Below are positions 9,100 through 18,414 of a DNA stretch of 64,000 bases, piece by piece. Source of the stretch: Methylorubrum rhodesianum (GTDB lineage Bacteria; Pseudomonadota; Alphaproteobacteria; Rhizobiales; Beijerinckiaceae); contig NZ_JACHOS010000005.1 in the NCBI RefSeq assembly GCF_014199985.1, positions 186,001-250,000 of the forward strand. The letters are read 5' to 3'. Each line of letters starts with the position of its first letter. Within the stretch, counting starts at the first letter, position 1. The notes beneath the pieces are model-generated. The model was given only the letters and a program-made list of their open reading frames with translations. It searched no databases and had not been told where the DNA came from. Made by a program: the position numbers and the translations under genes.

Positions 9100-9360
9100 T
9101 TGCCTCGCGGATTGACCTATGCCCTCGCTATGCTTGTTGCGGCGGGATCGGCCCTGCTTCCGACCTCGGCCACGGCGCGGCGCACGATGGATCTCCACAG
9201 CGCATCCGATCCCAATCGCGCCTACTGCGACATCGTCGTGAAACGCCCCGGCGGAAATCCGACACAGGACATGACCGGCTCCATTGGCCATGCAAAGAGC
9301 TATCAAAGTGGCGGACGTCGAGCGAACCCGTTGATCTGCTATCTGCCCGGAACCCGATAA
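9100..9360 (+). CDS. small secreted hypothetical protein
   Basis: 86 residues from TTG at 9100, chosen because AGGAG at 9088-9092 is seven bases upstream; another TTG lies one codon earlier. The start MPRGLTYALAMLVAAGSALL followed by PTSATA is a signal peptide with a probable cleavage after Ala. The mature protein is about 60 residues with two cysteines (YCDIVV and ICYLPG), which could form one disulfide. There is no recognisable family. The flanking DNA on both sides is AT-rich, unlike neighbouring genes. Confidence 0.55.
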   Translation: MPRGLTYALAMLVAAGSALLPTSATARRTMDLHSASDPNRAYCDIVVKRPGGNPTQDMTGSIGHAKSYQSGGRRANPLICYLPGTR

Positions 9361-9543
9361 ATTTATCAATACATAACTACATGTTTGGACACGTCCAACG
9401 AATATCAACCAGGTTTATTCTGATCATTCAATAAGATAAAAGATATGTTTTATCACTGTATTAGCGAACGATCCCAGTAGTGCAATCAACACATCTGGAA
9501 TCATACGAGAGAGCCAACTCGGCACCAGCACGGGAGGGGATGC

Positions 9544-9813
9544 GTGACCGCAACGAGACTTCTCAAAATCGCGCTCGTCGGCCTGTGCGGCCTGATCTCG
9601 AACACGGCCGCACAGGCCCTGAATCAGCCGGCCCGGACCGGCACAGGCGGTGGCCCGGAGACGACGATAACAGCGCCACACACCGCTCCGACGGGGCGAG
9701 TGATGCCGCGCCCGCGCATGGTGGATACGCAGACGCGTGGCGAGGCCGTGCCGAAGCCCGAGACCCAGTTCAAGGACAGTTTCCTGATGAAGGACATCTG
9801 CGTCGGCTGTTGA
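9544..9813 (+). CDS. small secreted hypothetical protein
   Basis: 89 residues from a GTG start with GGGAGGGG upstream. The N-terminus MTATRLLKIALVGLCGLISN followed by TAAQA is a signal peptide. The mature part is Pro/Thr/Arg-rich and ends in MKDICVGC, a two-cysteine C-terminus. I do not recognise the family. It lies with the preceding small secreted gene in the gap that separates modB from modC. Confidence 0.55.
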   Translation: MTATRLLKIALVGLCGLISNTAAQALNQPARTGTGGGPETTITAPHTAPTGRVMPRPRMVDTQTRGEAVPKPETQFKDSFLMKDICVGC

Positions 9814-9981
9814 ACGGGATTGCGTGACACGATCACCGATCCTGTCGGAGCGATATCCTCATCGAACGACAAGGTCCGCAGGTGATCGGGGGCGGCCCGC
9901 AGCGCCTTGCTGCCGGCAATGCGATCGCATCAGTCCGAGACCCTGAAACCGCGTGCGGCCGGCTCTCAGGAATCGGCCCCT

Positions 9982-10014
9982 CTGGGATCGGCCCCTGGCA
10001 AGGACCGATCCCAG
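9982..10014. terminator. perfect 10-bp inverted repeat between convergent genes
   Basis: CTGGGATCGG (9982-9991) and CCGATCCCAG (10005-10014) are perfectly complementary around a 13-base loop. It lies between the small secreted gene reading right and the glutathione transferase reading left, where a bidirectional terminator would be expected. There is no U-tract on either side, so a structural or processing role is also possible. Confidence 0.45.
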
Positions 10015-10093
10015 GACGTGCGATGCCCGCCGAACCGACCGTCGCGGGAGAGGATGCGGCGAGGCCGGCGAGGGTCGTCATCGGCGGCCCGCT

Positions 10094-10750
10094 TCACGCA
10101 TAGGCGTAGGGCCCGCCCCGCTCCAGCGCCCGCCCGTAGGCCGGCCGCGCGTGGAGACGCGCCAGCCACTCGCTCACCCGCGGCCCCGCGCCCGTCCCCC
10201 GGGCGGCGAACGCCTCCAACGGGAAGCTCATCATGATGTCGGCCGCCGTGAAGGCGTCGCCGCAGAAATACGTTCGCTCGGCCAGCTCCGCCTCCCAATA
10301 GGCAGCGTGGCGGCGCAGTTCCGGATCGACGAAGCCGCCCGTCACCCGGGTCGCGATCGCCCGCACCAGCGGGCGCAGCAGGGCGGGGCTTCGCGGAGCG
10401 AGCTGCGAGAACACGAGCTTGAGCAGGAGCGGCGGCATCACCGAGCCCTCCGCGTAGTGCAGGAAGTAGGTGTAGCGGTCCCGCTCCGGCGTGGCGGGCG
10501 GCGGCACCAGCGCGCCGTCGGCCCGGGCAGTGAGGAATTCCACGATGGCACCGGTCTCCGCCACCACCCGCCCATCGGCCTCGATCACCGGCGACTTGCC
10601 CAGCGGATGCACCGCCCGAAGCGCCCGCGGCGCCAGCATCGTCGCGGGGTCCCGCGCGTAGCGCTGCACGGTGTAGTCGAGCCCGAGTTCCTCGAGCAGC
10701 CACAGCACCCGCTGCGAGCGGCTGTTCTCCAGATGGTGGACGGTGATCAT
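10094..10750 (-). CDS. glutathione S-transferase family protein
   Basis: 218 residues; the ATG at 10750 begins MITVHHLENSRSQRVLWLLE, the usual thioredoxin-fold start with the catalytic Ser/Tyr position and the R-x-L-W-L-L helix. HPLGKSPVIEADGRVVAETGAIVEFL is the glutathione-binding loop (cis-Pro followed by E-T/S). The C-terminal helical domain has FTAADIMMSFPLEA, the conserved N-capping box region. It conjugates or exchanges glutathione on electrophiles in the cytosol. It points against the flanking mod genes. The longer open frame upstream has no GST character. Confidence 0.9.
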   Translation of the reverse strand: MITVHHLENSRSQRVLWLLEELGLDYTVQRYARDPATMLAPRALRAVHPLGKSPVIEADGRVVAETGAIVEFLTARADGALVPPPATPERDRYTYFLHYAEGSVMPPLLLKLVFSQLAPRSPALLRPLVRAIATRVTGGFVDPELRRHAAYWEAELAERTYFCGDAFTAADIMMSFPLEAFAARGTGAGPRVSEWLARLHARPAYGRALERGGPYAYA

Positions 10751-10862
10751 CGTGCGCCTTGTTCGATCCTGCGCCGACAACGCGGCAGGCCGGACATCGA
10801 GCCTCTTGTCTCCGCACCGGTTTTGCTGAGAAGCCGGCCGCACGGTTCCGGGCCGAGGCTGC

Positions 10863-11957
10863 ATGACCATCGACGTCGACGTTTCCCTCCGCCGCGACGG
10901 ATTCGCGCTCGACGTCGCCTTCAGCGCCGGCGCCGGGCTCACCGCCCTGTTCGGGCGCTCGGGCTCGGGCAAGACCACGGTGATCGACCTGATCGCCGGC
11001 CTGATCCGGCCGCAGCGCGGGCGCATCGTCGCCGACGGCACGGTGCTGCTCGACACGGAGCACGGCATCCGCGTGCCGGTGCATCGCAGGCGGATCGGCT
11101 GCGTGTTCCAGGAAGCGCGGCTGATGCCGCATCTCAGCGTGCGGCAGAACCTGCGCTTCGGCCGCTTCTTCGCCCGCGGAACAGGGGGGCCGACCCTCGA
11201 CGCGGTGGCGGATCTCCTCGGCATCGCTCCGCTTCTGGAGCGGCGCCCGGCGGGCCTGTCGGGGGGCGAGCGGCAGCGGGTGGCGATCGGCCGGGCCCTG
11301 CTGGCGCGCCCGCGGCTGCTGCTGATGGACGAGCCGCTCTCGGCCCTCGACGAGGCCCGCAAGCGCGAGATCCTGCCCTATATCGAGCGGCTGCGCGACG
11401 AGGCGGGCCTGCCCATCGTCTATGTCAGCCACTCGGTGGCGGAGGTGGCGCGCCTCGCCTCCACCGTGGTGGTGCTGGAGGCCGGCCGCGTGGCGGCGAG
11501 CGGCCCGGTCGACACCGTGCTGCGCCGGCCCGACCTCATCCCCGACGGCGCGGAAGCCGGCAGCGTGCTCGCCATGCGGGTCGAGCGCCACGATCCCGAG
11601 ATCGGCCTGACGCGCCTGACCGGACCGGCCGGCCCCCTCGACCTGCCTCTGATCGACGCCCCCGAGGGCCGCCGCCTCAATCTGCGGGTGCCTGCCCGCG
11701 ACGTTCTGCTGGCGCTCGCCCGGCCCGGGGATCTGAGCGCCCGCAACGTCCTGCCGGGCCGCGTCGCCGCGCTGCGGGAGGAAGGGACGGCCTGTCTCGT
11801 CGAGGTGACCTGCGGGGAGGCGACGCTCGCCGCCCGCCTGACCCGCGCCTCCGCCCGCGACCTGGGGCTCACGGTCGGGCGCCCGGTCTTCGCGATCGTG
11901 AAGAGCGTGGCACTCGATGCGGGAGGCGCGCCGGGCGGCGGGCGGATCGAGATCTGA
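10863..11957 (+). CDS. modC: molybdate ABC transporter ATP-binding protein
   Basis: 364 residues. Walker A is FGRSGSGKTT (about 31-40), the ABC signature LSGGERQR comes next, then Walker B LLLMDEPLSALDE and the switch histidine in VSHS. The C-terminal 100 residues form the ModC regulatory domain with a Mop/TOBE fold that binds oxyanion (ARNVLPGRVAAL region). It energises molybdate uptake with ModB. An oppositely oriented GST gene and two small secreted genes separate it from modB, so the two need separate promoters or a long read-through. Confidence 0.92.
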   Translation: MTIDVDVSLRRDGFALDVAFSAGAGLTALFGRSGSGKTTVIDLIAGLIRPQRGRIVADGTVLLDTEHGIRVPVHRRRIGCVFQEARLMPHLSVRQNLRFGRFFARGTGGPTLDAVADLLGIAPLLERRPAGLSGGERQRVAIGRALLARPRLLLMDEPLSALDEARKREILPYIERLRDEAGLPIVYVSHSVAEVARLASTVVVLEAGRVAASGPVDTVLRRPDLIPDGAEAGSVLAMRVERHDPEIGLTRLTGPAGPLDLPLIDAPEGRRLNLRVPARDVLLALARPGDLSARNVLPGRVAALREEGTACLVEVTCGEATLAARLTRASARDLGLTVGRPVFAIVKSVALDAGGAPGGGRIEI

Positions 11958-12270
11958 ACGACCAACCCGAACGGAGGCCTTCGGACTCTCGGAAAAGTCG
12001 GGTCACCGCAACGGCCTGGCGCATCGTCCTGGCCCCGATTTCCGGGTCGATACGGTGAGACGATACATTGAGGGGAGGATGGCGACGCGCGGCACCGGTC
12101 GGGAAGCCAGCCTGCCTGCCCGATCCTCCCTGATCCTCCAGGAAGGTGGGTTCGGCTCCGCTCAGGCGCCGCGCGCGCCCGGAGAGACGGCGCTGCGGCC
12201 GCCTCGCGTCGTCGGATCCCGGCGCCGACCTTTCAAACGATGGCGACTGGCACGCGCTGCCGCCGTGCCG
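11958..12270. other. gene-free stretch between convergent modC and patatin genes
   Basis: About 310 bases between two gene ends. No frame with a ribosome-binding site or family resemblance was found. A weak dyad around CCTCCCTGATCCTCCAGG may be part of a terminator, without a T-run. Nothing else can be supported. Confidence 0.4.
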
Positions 12271-13296
12271 TCATGGACACGCGTAGCGGAAGCGTCCCCG
12301 CGCAGCCGGCAGGGCCGCGAGCCGATCGAGTCCCCGCTCCATGTCGCGGGCACCCGCCTGCCAGCGGTCGCGGATCGAGGAGGGCGAGAAGTCGAAGCTC
12401 TTCGACGCGAGCTGGTCGGCGCCGGCCCGGTAGACGAGGTGCAGCAGCGTCGCGACCGGCCCGTCCGGATCGAGCCGCTCGCGCAGCGCGTAGTTGCGCC
12501 GGAGCCCCGCCACCGCGCGCCGGGCGGCGCTGGCGAAGATGAGGTCATTGGCCCGCTCCAGCACCGCGTCGAGCGAGCGCGGCGGGTCGGCCTGCAGGGA
12601 GAACAGATCGAGGGCGATGCAGAGCAGGTCGCGGGTCGGCTCGGGCTCGAACAACGGGTCGAGGGGCAGGTTGTTGGTGTAGCCGGCATCGCACAGCAGC
12701 CGCCCGTCCACCTCGACCGGCGGAAAGGCCGGCAGCAGGGCCGCGCTCGCGAGGATGTGCTCGGGCCGGATCCTCTGGCGGGTGTTGTCGAAGAAGACCT
12801 CCTCGCCGGTCGCCACGTCGATGCAGGCGATCGTGAGCCGGATCTCGGCCCGGTTCAGGCGCTCGAAATCGACCAGCCGCTCCAGCGTGTCGAGCAGGGG
12901 CCGGTGATCGAACAGGGCGACGTCGTTGGGCACCCAGGGCAGCGCCGACCACAGGCCGGGATAGCGGTGCGTGAAGATGCTCGGCCGCCCCCAGGCCAGC
13001 GTCAGGAGCGAGTGCAGGGCGTTGTAGTACTGCCGCGGCTTGAGGAGGTCGGTGCCGGAGAGGCCGGTCTGCAGGGTCGCCTCGTTCCAGAACCGGTGGA
13101 GCCGCTCGATCCGGTCCTCCGGCGCATTGCCGGCGATGATCGCCCCGGTGATCGCGCCCATGGACGCACCCACCAGCCAATCCGGCCGGATGCCGCGGGC
13201 CTGCAGAACCTCGAACGCCCCGGCATGGTAGGCGCCGAGCGCATTGCCGCCGCCGAAGACGAGGGCGATGTCGCGCGGTTGGGATTCGGTCTGCAT
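12271..13296 (-). CDS. patatin-like phospholipase
   Basis: 341 residues from the ATG at 13296; an upstream in-frame ATG would add 13 residues without patatin character. The oxyanion-hole glycines (FGGGNALGAYHAG), the nucleophile elbow VGASMGAI (G-x-S-x-G) and the catalytic Asp in LCDAGYTNN give a complete Ser-Asp dyad. The family hydrolyses acyl esters of phospholipids or neutral lipids. There is no signal peptide, so it should act at the inner face of the membrane. It is divergent from the AI-2E-family gene. Confidence 0.9.
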   Translation of the reverse strand: MQTESQPRDIALVFGGGNALGAYHAGAFEVLQARGIRPDWLVGASMGAITGAIIAGNAPEDRIERLHRFWNEATLQTGLSGTDLLKPRQYYNALHSLLTLAWGRPSIFTHRYPGLWSALPWVPNDVALFDHRPLLDTLERLVDFERLNRAEIRLTIACIDVATGEEVFFDNTRQRIRPEHILASAALLPAFPPVEVDGRLLCDAGYTNNLPLDPLFEPEPTRDLLCIALDLFSLQADPPRSLDAVLERANDLIFASAARRAVAGLRRNYALRERLDPDGPVATLLHLVYRAGADQLASKSFDFSPSSIRDRWQAGARDMERGLDRLAALPAARGRFRYACP

Positions 13297-13491
13297 TGAT
13301 CGGACGAACCTTTCATCTTCACTGTGGCCCCACACTTAGGCGGGCGGTTTAACCGGCCGGCGCGGGACAGGGTTCGGTACGGGGTGGGCGGAACACCGGA
13401 CAGACCGGCGAGGATTTCGTGAGCCAAAATGCCCCCGGCGAAGTTTCGATGGGAGCGACCGGATCGCCGGAAGCCCACATCGGAGTTCGAG

Positions 13492-15477
13492 ATGTCGTCC
13501 ACGCCGGCCCTCGCGCACAGAACGCCCGTCCCGTCCTCGCCGGCCCCGCGTCAACCCGCCCAGGTTCCACCACCGGTCACGCCGGGTCTGCGCGGCCTGC
13601 TCACCCTGGCCGTCGGCGTCGTGGTGATCGCCTCGCTGTATTTCGGGCGCGAGGTGTTCATTCCGCTCGTGCTCGCGGTGCTCCTCAGCTTCGTCCTCGC
13701 CCCCGTCGTCGCCTTCCTGCGCCGGATCCGGCTCGGGCGGGTGCCCTCGGTGATCGTGGCGGTGCTGCTGGCGCTCGGCGTCATCCTGGGCATCGGCGCC
13801 GTGATCGGCACCCAGGTTGCGACGCTGGCCGGCGACCTGCCGCGGTATCAGGCGACCGTACAGACGAAGATCGCCGGCCTGCAGGAGGGCGTCCTCGGGC
13901 GTGCCAACCGCCTGCTGCAGCGGATCAACCATCAGGTCCACGACGCCTCGCAGAAAGCCTCGGCCGCCGGCACGACGGCCGCGACCCATCCCGGCGGCGA
14001 GACCCCGAAGGCGCAGCTGGTGCGGGTGCAGGAGCCCGATCCGTCGCCGCTGACCCTCGCCCACAACATCCTCGGCCCGATCGTCGAACCGCTCACCACC
14101 GTCGGCATCGTGCTGGTCGTGGTGATCTTCCTGCTGATGCAGCGCGAGGATCTGCGCAACCGCCTGATCCGCCTGTTCGGATCGAGCGATCTGCACCGCA
14201 CCACCGTGGCCATGGACGACGCCGCGGGGCGGCTCGGCACCTATTTCCTGGCCCAGCTCGGGATGAACGCGGCCTTCGGCCTGCTGATCGGGATCGGCCT
14301 GTGGCTGATCGGCGTGCCGAGCCCGATCCTGTGGGGTGTGTTCGCGGCGCTGATGCGCTTCGTGCCCTATATCGGCGCCTTCATCGCCGGGCTGCTGCCG
14401 GTGGCCCTGGCGGCGGCGGTCGATCCGGGCTGGTCGATGGCGGTCTGGACCGCCCTCCTGTTCCTCGTGGCCGAGCCGCTGTTCGGGCACGTGATCGAGC
14501 CGCTGCTCTACGGCCACTCGACCGGCCTGTCGCCGTTCGCGGTGATCGTCTCGACCCTGTTCTGGGGCTTCCTGTGGGGGCCGGTCGGCCTGATCCTGGC
14601 GACGCCCTTCACCGTCTGCCTCGTCGTGCTCGGACGCCACGTCGAGAGCCTGGAATTCTTCGACGTGCTGCTCGGCGACAGGCCGCCGCTGACGCCGGTG
14701 GAGAATTTCTACCAGCGCATGCTGGCGGGCGATCCGGACGAGGCGCGCGACCTCGGCGAGCAGATGCTGAAGGAGCGCTCGCTGTCCTCCTACTACGACG
14801 AGGTGGCGCTGAAGGGCCTGCAGCTCGCCGCCAACGATTACGCCCGCGGCGTCGTCTCGGGGGCGCAGCTCGAGAACATCAAGACCTCCTGCCAGAACCT
14901 CGTCGAGGATTTCGAGGGGCGGCCGGACGAGGAGCCGAAGCAGGAGGACAAGAGCGGCGGCCCGGCGGACGTGCCCTCGCTCGCCGAGCAGGCGCACCCG
15001 AAGAACGAGGCGGTGCCGGGCCTGGCGCCGCCTCCGGAGCAGCGCGCCCCGGCCTGGCGCGGCGAGTCTCCCGTCCTGTGCATCGCCGGGCGCGGCCCGC
15101 TCGACGAGGCCGCCTCGACCATCCTCGCCCAGCTCCTGCGCAAGCACGGCCTCGGTGCCCGCACGGTGCCGCATGAGGCGGTCGCCCGCGGCCGCATCGG
15201 CGAGCTCGACCTGTCGGGCGTGGCGATGGTCTGCATCTCCTACCTCGACATCAGCGGCAGCCCGGCGCATCTGCGCTACCTGCTGGAGCGTCTGCGCCGC
15301 CGGGCGCCCGAGGTGACGATCCTCGTCGGGCTCTGGCCCGTCGGCGAGCGGGTGCTGACCGACGCGGCGCTGGGGCGGGAACTCGGCGCGGACGTCTACG
15401 TCTCGTCCCTGCGCGACGGCGTCGAGGCCTGCCTCAAGGCGGTCGACGCCACGCAGGACAGGCCGGAGGCGGCCTGA
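13492..15477 (+). CDS. AI-2E/PerM-family transporter with C-terminal Rossmann-like domain
   Basis: About 661 residues from ATG at 13492, preceded by GGAG. Residues 30-370 form the AI-2E/PerM membrane core, with helices on both sides of a long soluble loop and the typical VLWGVFAALMRFVPYIGAF and YGHSTGLSPFAVI segments. The family average is about 350 residues. Here some 290 more follow: a helical linker, an acidic hinge, then about 130 residues with a cobalamin-domain-like pattern (PVLCIAGRGPLDEAA..., VTILVGLWP, GADVYVSSLRDGVE). The DxHxxG cobalamin motif is missing. A paralogue with the same layout starts at 42415. The transported substrate is unknown. Confidence 0.82.
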   Translation: MSSTPALAHRTPVPSSPAPRQPAQVPPPVTPGLRGLLTLAVGVVVIASLYFGREVFIPLVLAVLLSFVLAPVVAFLRRIRLGRVPSVIVAVLLALGVILGIGAVIGTQVATLAGDLPRYQATVQTKIAGLQEGVLGRANRLLQRINHQVHDASQKASAAGTTAATHPGGETPKAQLVRVQEPDPSPLTLAHNILGPIVEPLTTVGIVLVVVIFLLMQREDLRNRLIRLFGSSDLHRTTVAMDDAAGRLGTYFLAQLGMNAAFGLLIGIGLWLIGVPSPILWGVFAALMRFVPYIGAFIAGLLPVALAAAVDPGWSMAVWTALLFLVAEPLFGHVIEPLLYGHSTGLSPFAVIVSTLFWGFLWGPVGLILATPFTVCLVVLGRHVESLEFFDVLLGDRPPLTPVENFYQRMLAGDPDEARDLGEQMLKERSLSSYYDEVALKGLQLAANDYARGVVSGAQLENIKTSCQNLVEDFEGRPDEEPKQEDKSGGPADVPSLAEQAHPKNEAVPGLAPPPEQRAPAWRGESPVLCIAGRGPLDEAASTILAQLLRKHGLGARTVPHEAVARGRIGELDLSGVAMVCISYLDISGSPAHLRYLLERLRRRAPEVTILVGLWPVGERVLTDAALGRELGADVYVSSLRDGVEACLKAVDATQDRPEAA

Positions 15478-15487
15478 GCCCACCGCC

Positions 15488-17233
15488 TCACAGCGCGCTG
15501 GCGAGGGCGAACAGCGCGAGCCCGACCGCCATCCACGTCACGTAGTCGCCCACCAGTCCGCTATGCAGCGCCTGGAGCGCGCGGAAGCCCGCCCGCTCCG
15601 CGCGCGTGACGGCCCGGGCCGGACGGTGCAGGGCGCGGCGGCGCAGCAGGGCGAGGGCGAACAGGGCTGCGGTAAGGCCCAAAGGGACGAGGTTGACCGA
15701 GCCGCCCTCGGGCAGGGCGAGGGGCGGGGCGGAGGGGTCGTGCAGCCGTGCCGTCGCCGCGCCGAGGAAGGGCAGGGCGGCCCCCGGCGGCACCAGCGCC
15801 AGGGCGACGAGGGCGAGCGCGGGAAACGCCATCAGCCAGACCGGGCGGTCGGGCTTCTCGTGCTCGCGCTCGGTCGGCGCCAGCAGTTCCGGTCCCGGCA
15901 CGCCGCTGGCGCGCAGGAAGATACGGGCGGCGGCGCGCAGGATCGCCGCCCCGGTGAGCGCAGTGGCGAGCGTGGTGATCGCCTGGGCCGGTGCGCTCGC
16001 CGAGCGTTCGATGAGCCCGGTCGCGCCGTGCATCAGTCCGAGCGGCAACCCGCCGAGCAGGAGCCCGCCGCCGATCATGGCGAGCGCCGGCGCCCACAGG
16101 CCCCGGCCCTGGCCGTAGAGCACGATCTCGTCCGCCGATTGCCGCAGGGACAGGAGCGTGCCGGCGACCATGAACAGAGCGCCCTTCGTGAGCCCGTGGC
16201 CGAGGATGTAGAGCAGCAGCCCCGCGGTGGCGGTGTCGGTTCCGGCGCTGAGCGCGGTCAGCATGATCCCGAGATGCGAGATGGTGGAGAAGGCGAGGAG
16301 CCGCTTCAGGTGGCGCTGCGCGAAGGCCATCACCCCGGCCACCAGGGCCGTGGCGAGCCCGAGCCCGTGCAGTAGGCCGTGCACGAGGCCGGTCACGTCG
16401 GCACTCCCGGAAAAGACTTGGGCGACGAGCTTGGCGAGGCCGAACAGGCCGAGGCTCACCATCGCGCCGGAGAAGATCACCGAGACCGGGCTCGGCGCCA
16501 CCGCGTGGGCATCGGCGAGCCAGAGATGGAAGGGCAGGATCGCCGCCTTGGTCAGCAGGGCCGCGGCCACCAGCACGAAACCGCCGGTGAGAACCGGGTC
16601 GGAGCCGGTCCGGGCCACCGCTTCGCCCATGGTCGCGAAGTCGAAGGTGCCGGTGCGGGCGTAGAGCAGGCCGGTGCCGGCGAGCATCAGGAAGCTCGCC
16701 AGCGCGTTGGTGACCGTGAAGGTGAAGGCGCCCTCCAGCGCGCTGCGGCCGAGCGGATAGGCGGTGAGCGCGAAGGCCGCGATGCTCATCAGCTCGAACC
16801 AGACGAACAGGTTGAACAGGTCTCGGGTCAGGCAGAAGCCGACCATGGCCGCGAGGAAGAGCAGCATCAGCACGTGGAAATGCGCGTGCTCGGTGTCGAA
16901 ATAGCCCCAGGCGAAGACGAAGGAGGCGGAAAACATCAGGCCGCAGAAGGCGGCGAGCGCCGCGCTCGCCGGATCGGCCTGGAAGCCGATACCGAGGACC
17001 ACGCCGGGCCGGTGAGCGGCGTCGGGCGTCCAGCCGCCGAACCAGTGCCGCACCGGCCCGTCGAGGCTGGCATGGGCGAGGCCGAGGCAGATCGCGCAGA
17101 CGGCGAGCGCCACGAAGATCGCCACGATCTTCGGCAGCCGGGGCGGCAGCCAGTGGGCGAGCGCCAGCATCAGCGTCGCGGCCCCGAGCGGCAGCAGTAC
17201 CGCGACGGGCAGGAGCGTCTCGGAGAGGCTCAT
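15488..17233 (-). CDS. mrpD: Mrp-type cation/proton antiporter subunit D
   Basis: 581 residues from ATG at 17233. About 14 membrane helices, and the ND5/NuoN-family core is clear: FCLTRDLFNLFVWFELMSIA, then PFHLWLADAHAVAPSPVSVI, where the Lys/His and Pro residues of proton-pumping subunits sit, then STISHLGIMLTALSAG. It is the last gene of the operon, overlapping mrpC by four bases (ATGA). It should carry proton or cation translocation in the inner-membrane complex. It is slightly longer than usual MrpD because of a C-terminal amphipathic extension and a last helix. Confidence 0.9.
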   Translation of the reverse strand: MSLSETLLPVAVLLPLGAATLMLALAHWLPPRLPKIVAIFVALAVCAICLGLAHASLDGPVRHWFGGWTPDAAHRPGVVLGIGFQADPASAALAAFCGLMFSASFVFAWGYFDTEHAHFHVLMLLFLAAMVGFCLTRDLFNLFVWFELMSIAAFALTAYPLGRSALEGAFTFTVTNALASFLMLAGTGLLYARTGTFDFATMGEAVARTGSDPVLTGGFVLVAAALLTKAAILPFHLWLADAHAVAPSPVSVIFSGAMVSLGLFGLAKLVAQVFSGSADVTGLVHGLLHGLGLATALVAGVMAFAQRHLKRLLAFSTISHLGIMLTALSAGTDTATAGLLLYILGHGLTKGALFMVAGTLLSLRQSADEIVLYGQGRGLWAPALAMIGGGLLLGGLPLGLMHGATGLIERSASAPAQAITTLATALTGAAILRAAARIFLRASGVPGPELLAPTEREHEKPDRPVWLMAFPALALVALALVPPGAALPFLGAATARLHDPSAPPLALPEGGSVNLVPLGLTAALFALALLRRRALHRPARAVTRAERAGFRALQALHSGLVGDYVTWMAVGLALFALASAL

Positions 17234-17622
17234 TCGGCGGAAGGCGGCGGCGGGCGCAGGGGGCGCAGGGCCTGCGGGTCGAGGGTGCCGCGGCGGCGCT
17301 GCACCTGGATCGCGATGGCGAGCAGGAGCGCCGTGACGGCGGCGCCGACGACGATGTCGGTGAGCACGAGCGCCTGCACCACGGGATCGACCGCGGGCGT
17401 GCCGGGCGGGTGGTCGTAGAAGACCGGCGGCCCGGCCTCGCGGACGTAGCCGAGTCCCAGAAGCAGCACGTAGGTCGCCGACTGGCACACCGTCAGGCAG
17501 CCGACGAGGTGGACACAGTGGCGCGAGGTGACGATGCCGTAGAGGCCGACCGCGAACAGCCACGCGGCGACGAGCCAGGGAAGGGCACTGATCGGCAGGG
17601 CGCCCGGCGACAGGGTGCTCAT
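17230..17622 (-). CDS. mrpC: Mrp-type antiporter subunit C (NuoK-like)
   Basis: 130 residues from ATG at 17622, overlapping the previous gene by four bases. Three membrane helices with the NuoK-like pattern AVGLYGIVTSRHCVHLVGC, then DPVVQALVLTDIVVGAAVTALLLA, the conserved MrpC segment. A Pro-rich tail follows. It is a membrane subunit beside MrpD. Confidence 0.9.
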   Translation of the reverse strand: MSTLSPGALPISALPWLVAAWLFAVGLYGIVTSRHCVHLVGCLTVCQSATYVLLLGLGYVREAGPPVFYDHPPGTPAVDPVVQALVLTDIVVGAAVTALLLAIAIQVQRRRGTLDPQALRPLRPPPPSAE

Positions 17623-18395
17623 CGGTCCTCCTCGTCGGAGATGGGGTCGTCGCCGGCCTCGCGGGTCTCCTCCAGGAACTCGACGAGCAGCAGGCCGAAG
17701 CTGCCCGCCACCGAGAGGGCCACCGCGGCGTTGACGAGGACCATCAGGCCGCCGGAATAGAGATCCCTGAACTCGCCGAGCGGCAGCCGGTTCTGGAGCG
17801 CCGGATGGCCGGCGAGCAGCGGCAGGCCGGCGCAGAGCACGAACAGGAGGGCGCCGCCGCCTTCCAGCGCGACGAGCACCGGGGGCGGAACGAGCGCGCG
17901 CCAGCCCGCGTAGCCCTCGCCGAGATAGAGCAGCAGCAGGCCGGAGGCGGCGATCACGCCGCCCTGGAAGCCGCCGCCGGGCGTGGTCATGCCGTGGAGC
18001 GCCACAGAGAGCCCGACCATCAGGGTCAGCGTCGCGAAGATGCGGCAGACCAGGACCGTGGCGTCGGCCCGTGGCGTCACCGGCCGGCCGGGCAGGCGAC
18101 CGGCCCGCGCGGTGTCGTGCTCGCCGCGGGCCCCGCGCAGCAGCACCGTCGCCCCGGTGACGGCGCAGAGCAGCATGCATTCCTCGCCCAGCGTATCGAT
18201 GCCGCGCAGGTCGAAATTGACCGCCGCCACCATGTTGGCGACGTGGCGCAGCTCCGGCGCCAGGGCGTTGACCGTCTGGCCGAGGGCGGCGGTCGGCGCG
18301 CCGAATGCGGGCAAGGTCAATGCGACCCGCAGGACGGCCGGCGCCAGGACCAGCAGGGCCAGCGCGAGCAGGAGGAGACGCCAGCGGGGCGTCAT
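17619..18395 (-). CDS. mrpB: Mrp-type antiporter subunit B with MbhE-like N-terminus
   Basis: 258 residues from ATG at 18395. The first 90 residues contain the motif HVANMVAAVNFDLRGIDTLGEE, which in Mrp systems belongs to the C-terminal part of MrpA (MbhE-like). From about residue 105 follows the MnhB domain: GLSVALHGMTTPGGGFQGGVIAASGLLLLY. The gene is therefore a fusion of a former MrpA tail with MrpB. It is followed by mrpC with a four-base overlap. Confidence 0.88.
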   Translation of the reverse strand: MTPRWRLLLLALALLVLAPAVLRVALTLPAFGAPTAALGQTVNALAPELRHVANMVAAVNFDLRGIDTLGEECMLLCAVTGATVLLRGARGEHDTARAGRLPGRPVTPRADATVLVCRIFATLTLMVGLSVALHGMTTPGGGFQGGVIAASGLLLLYLGEGYAGWRALVPPPVLVALEGGGALLFVLCAGLPLLAGHPALQNRLPLGEFRDLYSGGLMVLVNAAVALSVAGSFGLLLVEFLEETREAGDDPISDEEDR

Positions 18396-18414
18396 CGCGG
18401 CCGTCCCGGCGCCA

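Noticed and set aside
8551..9540. Genomic island or insertion sequence between modB and modC
   Set aside because: AT-rich patches exist, but no transposase, integrase, terminal repeats or target duplication could be seen.
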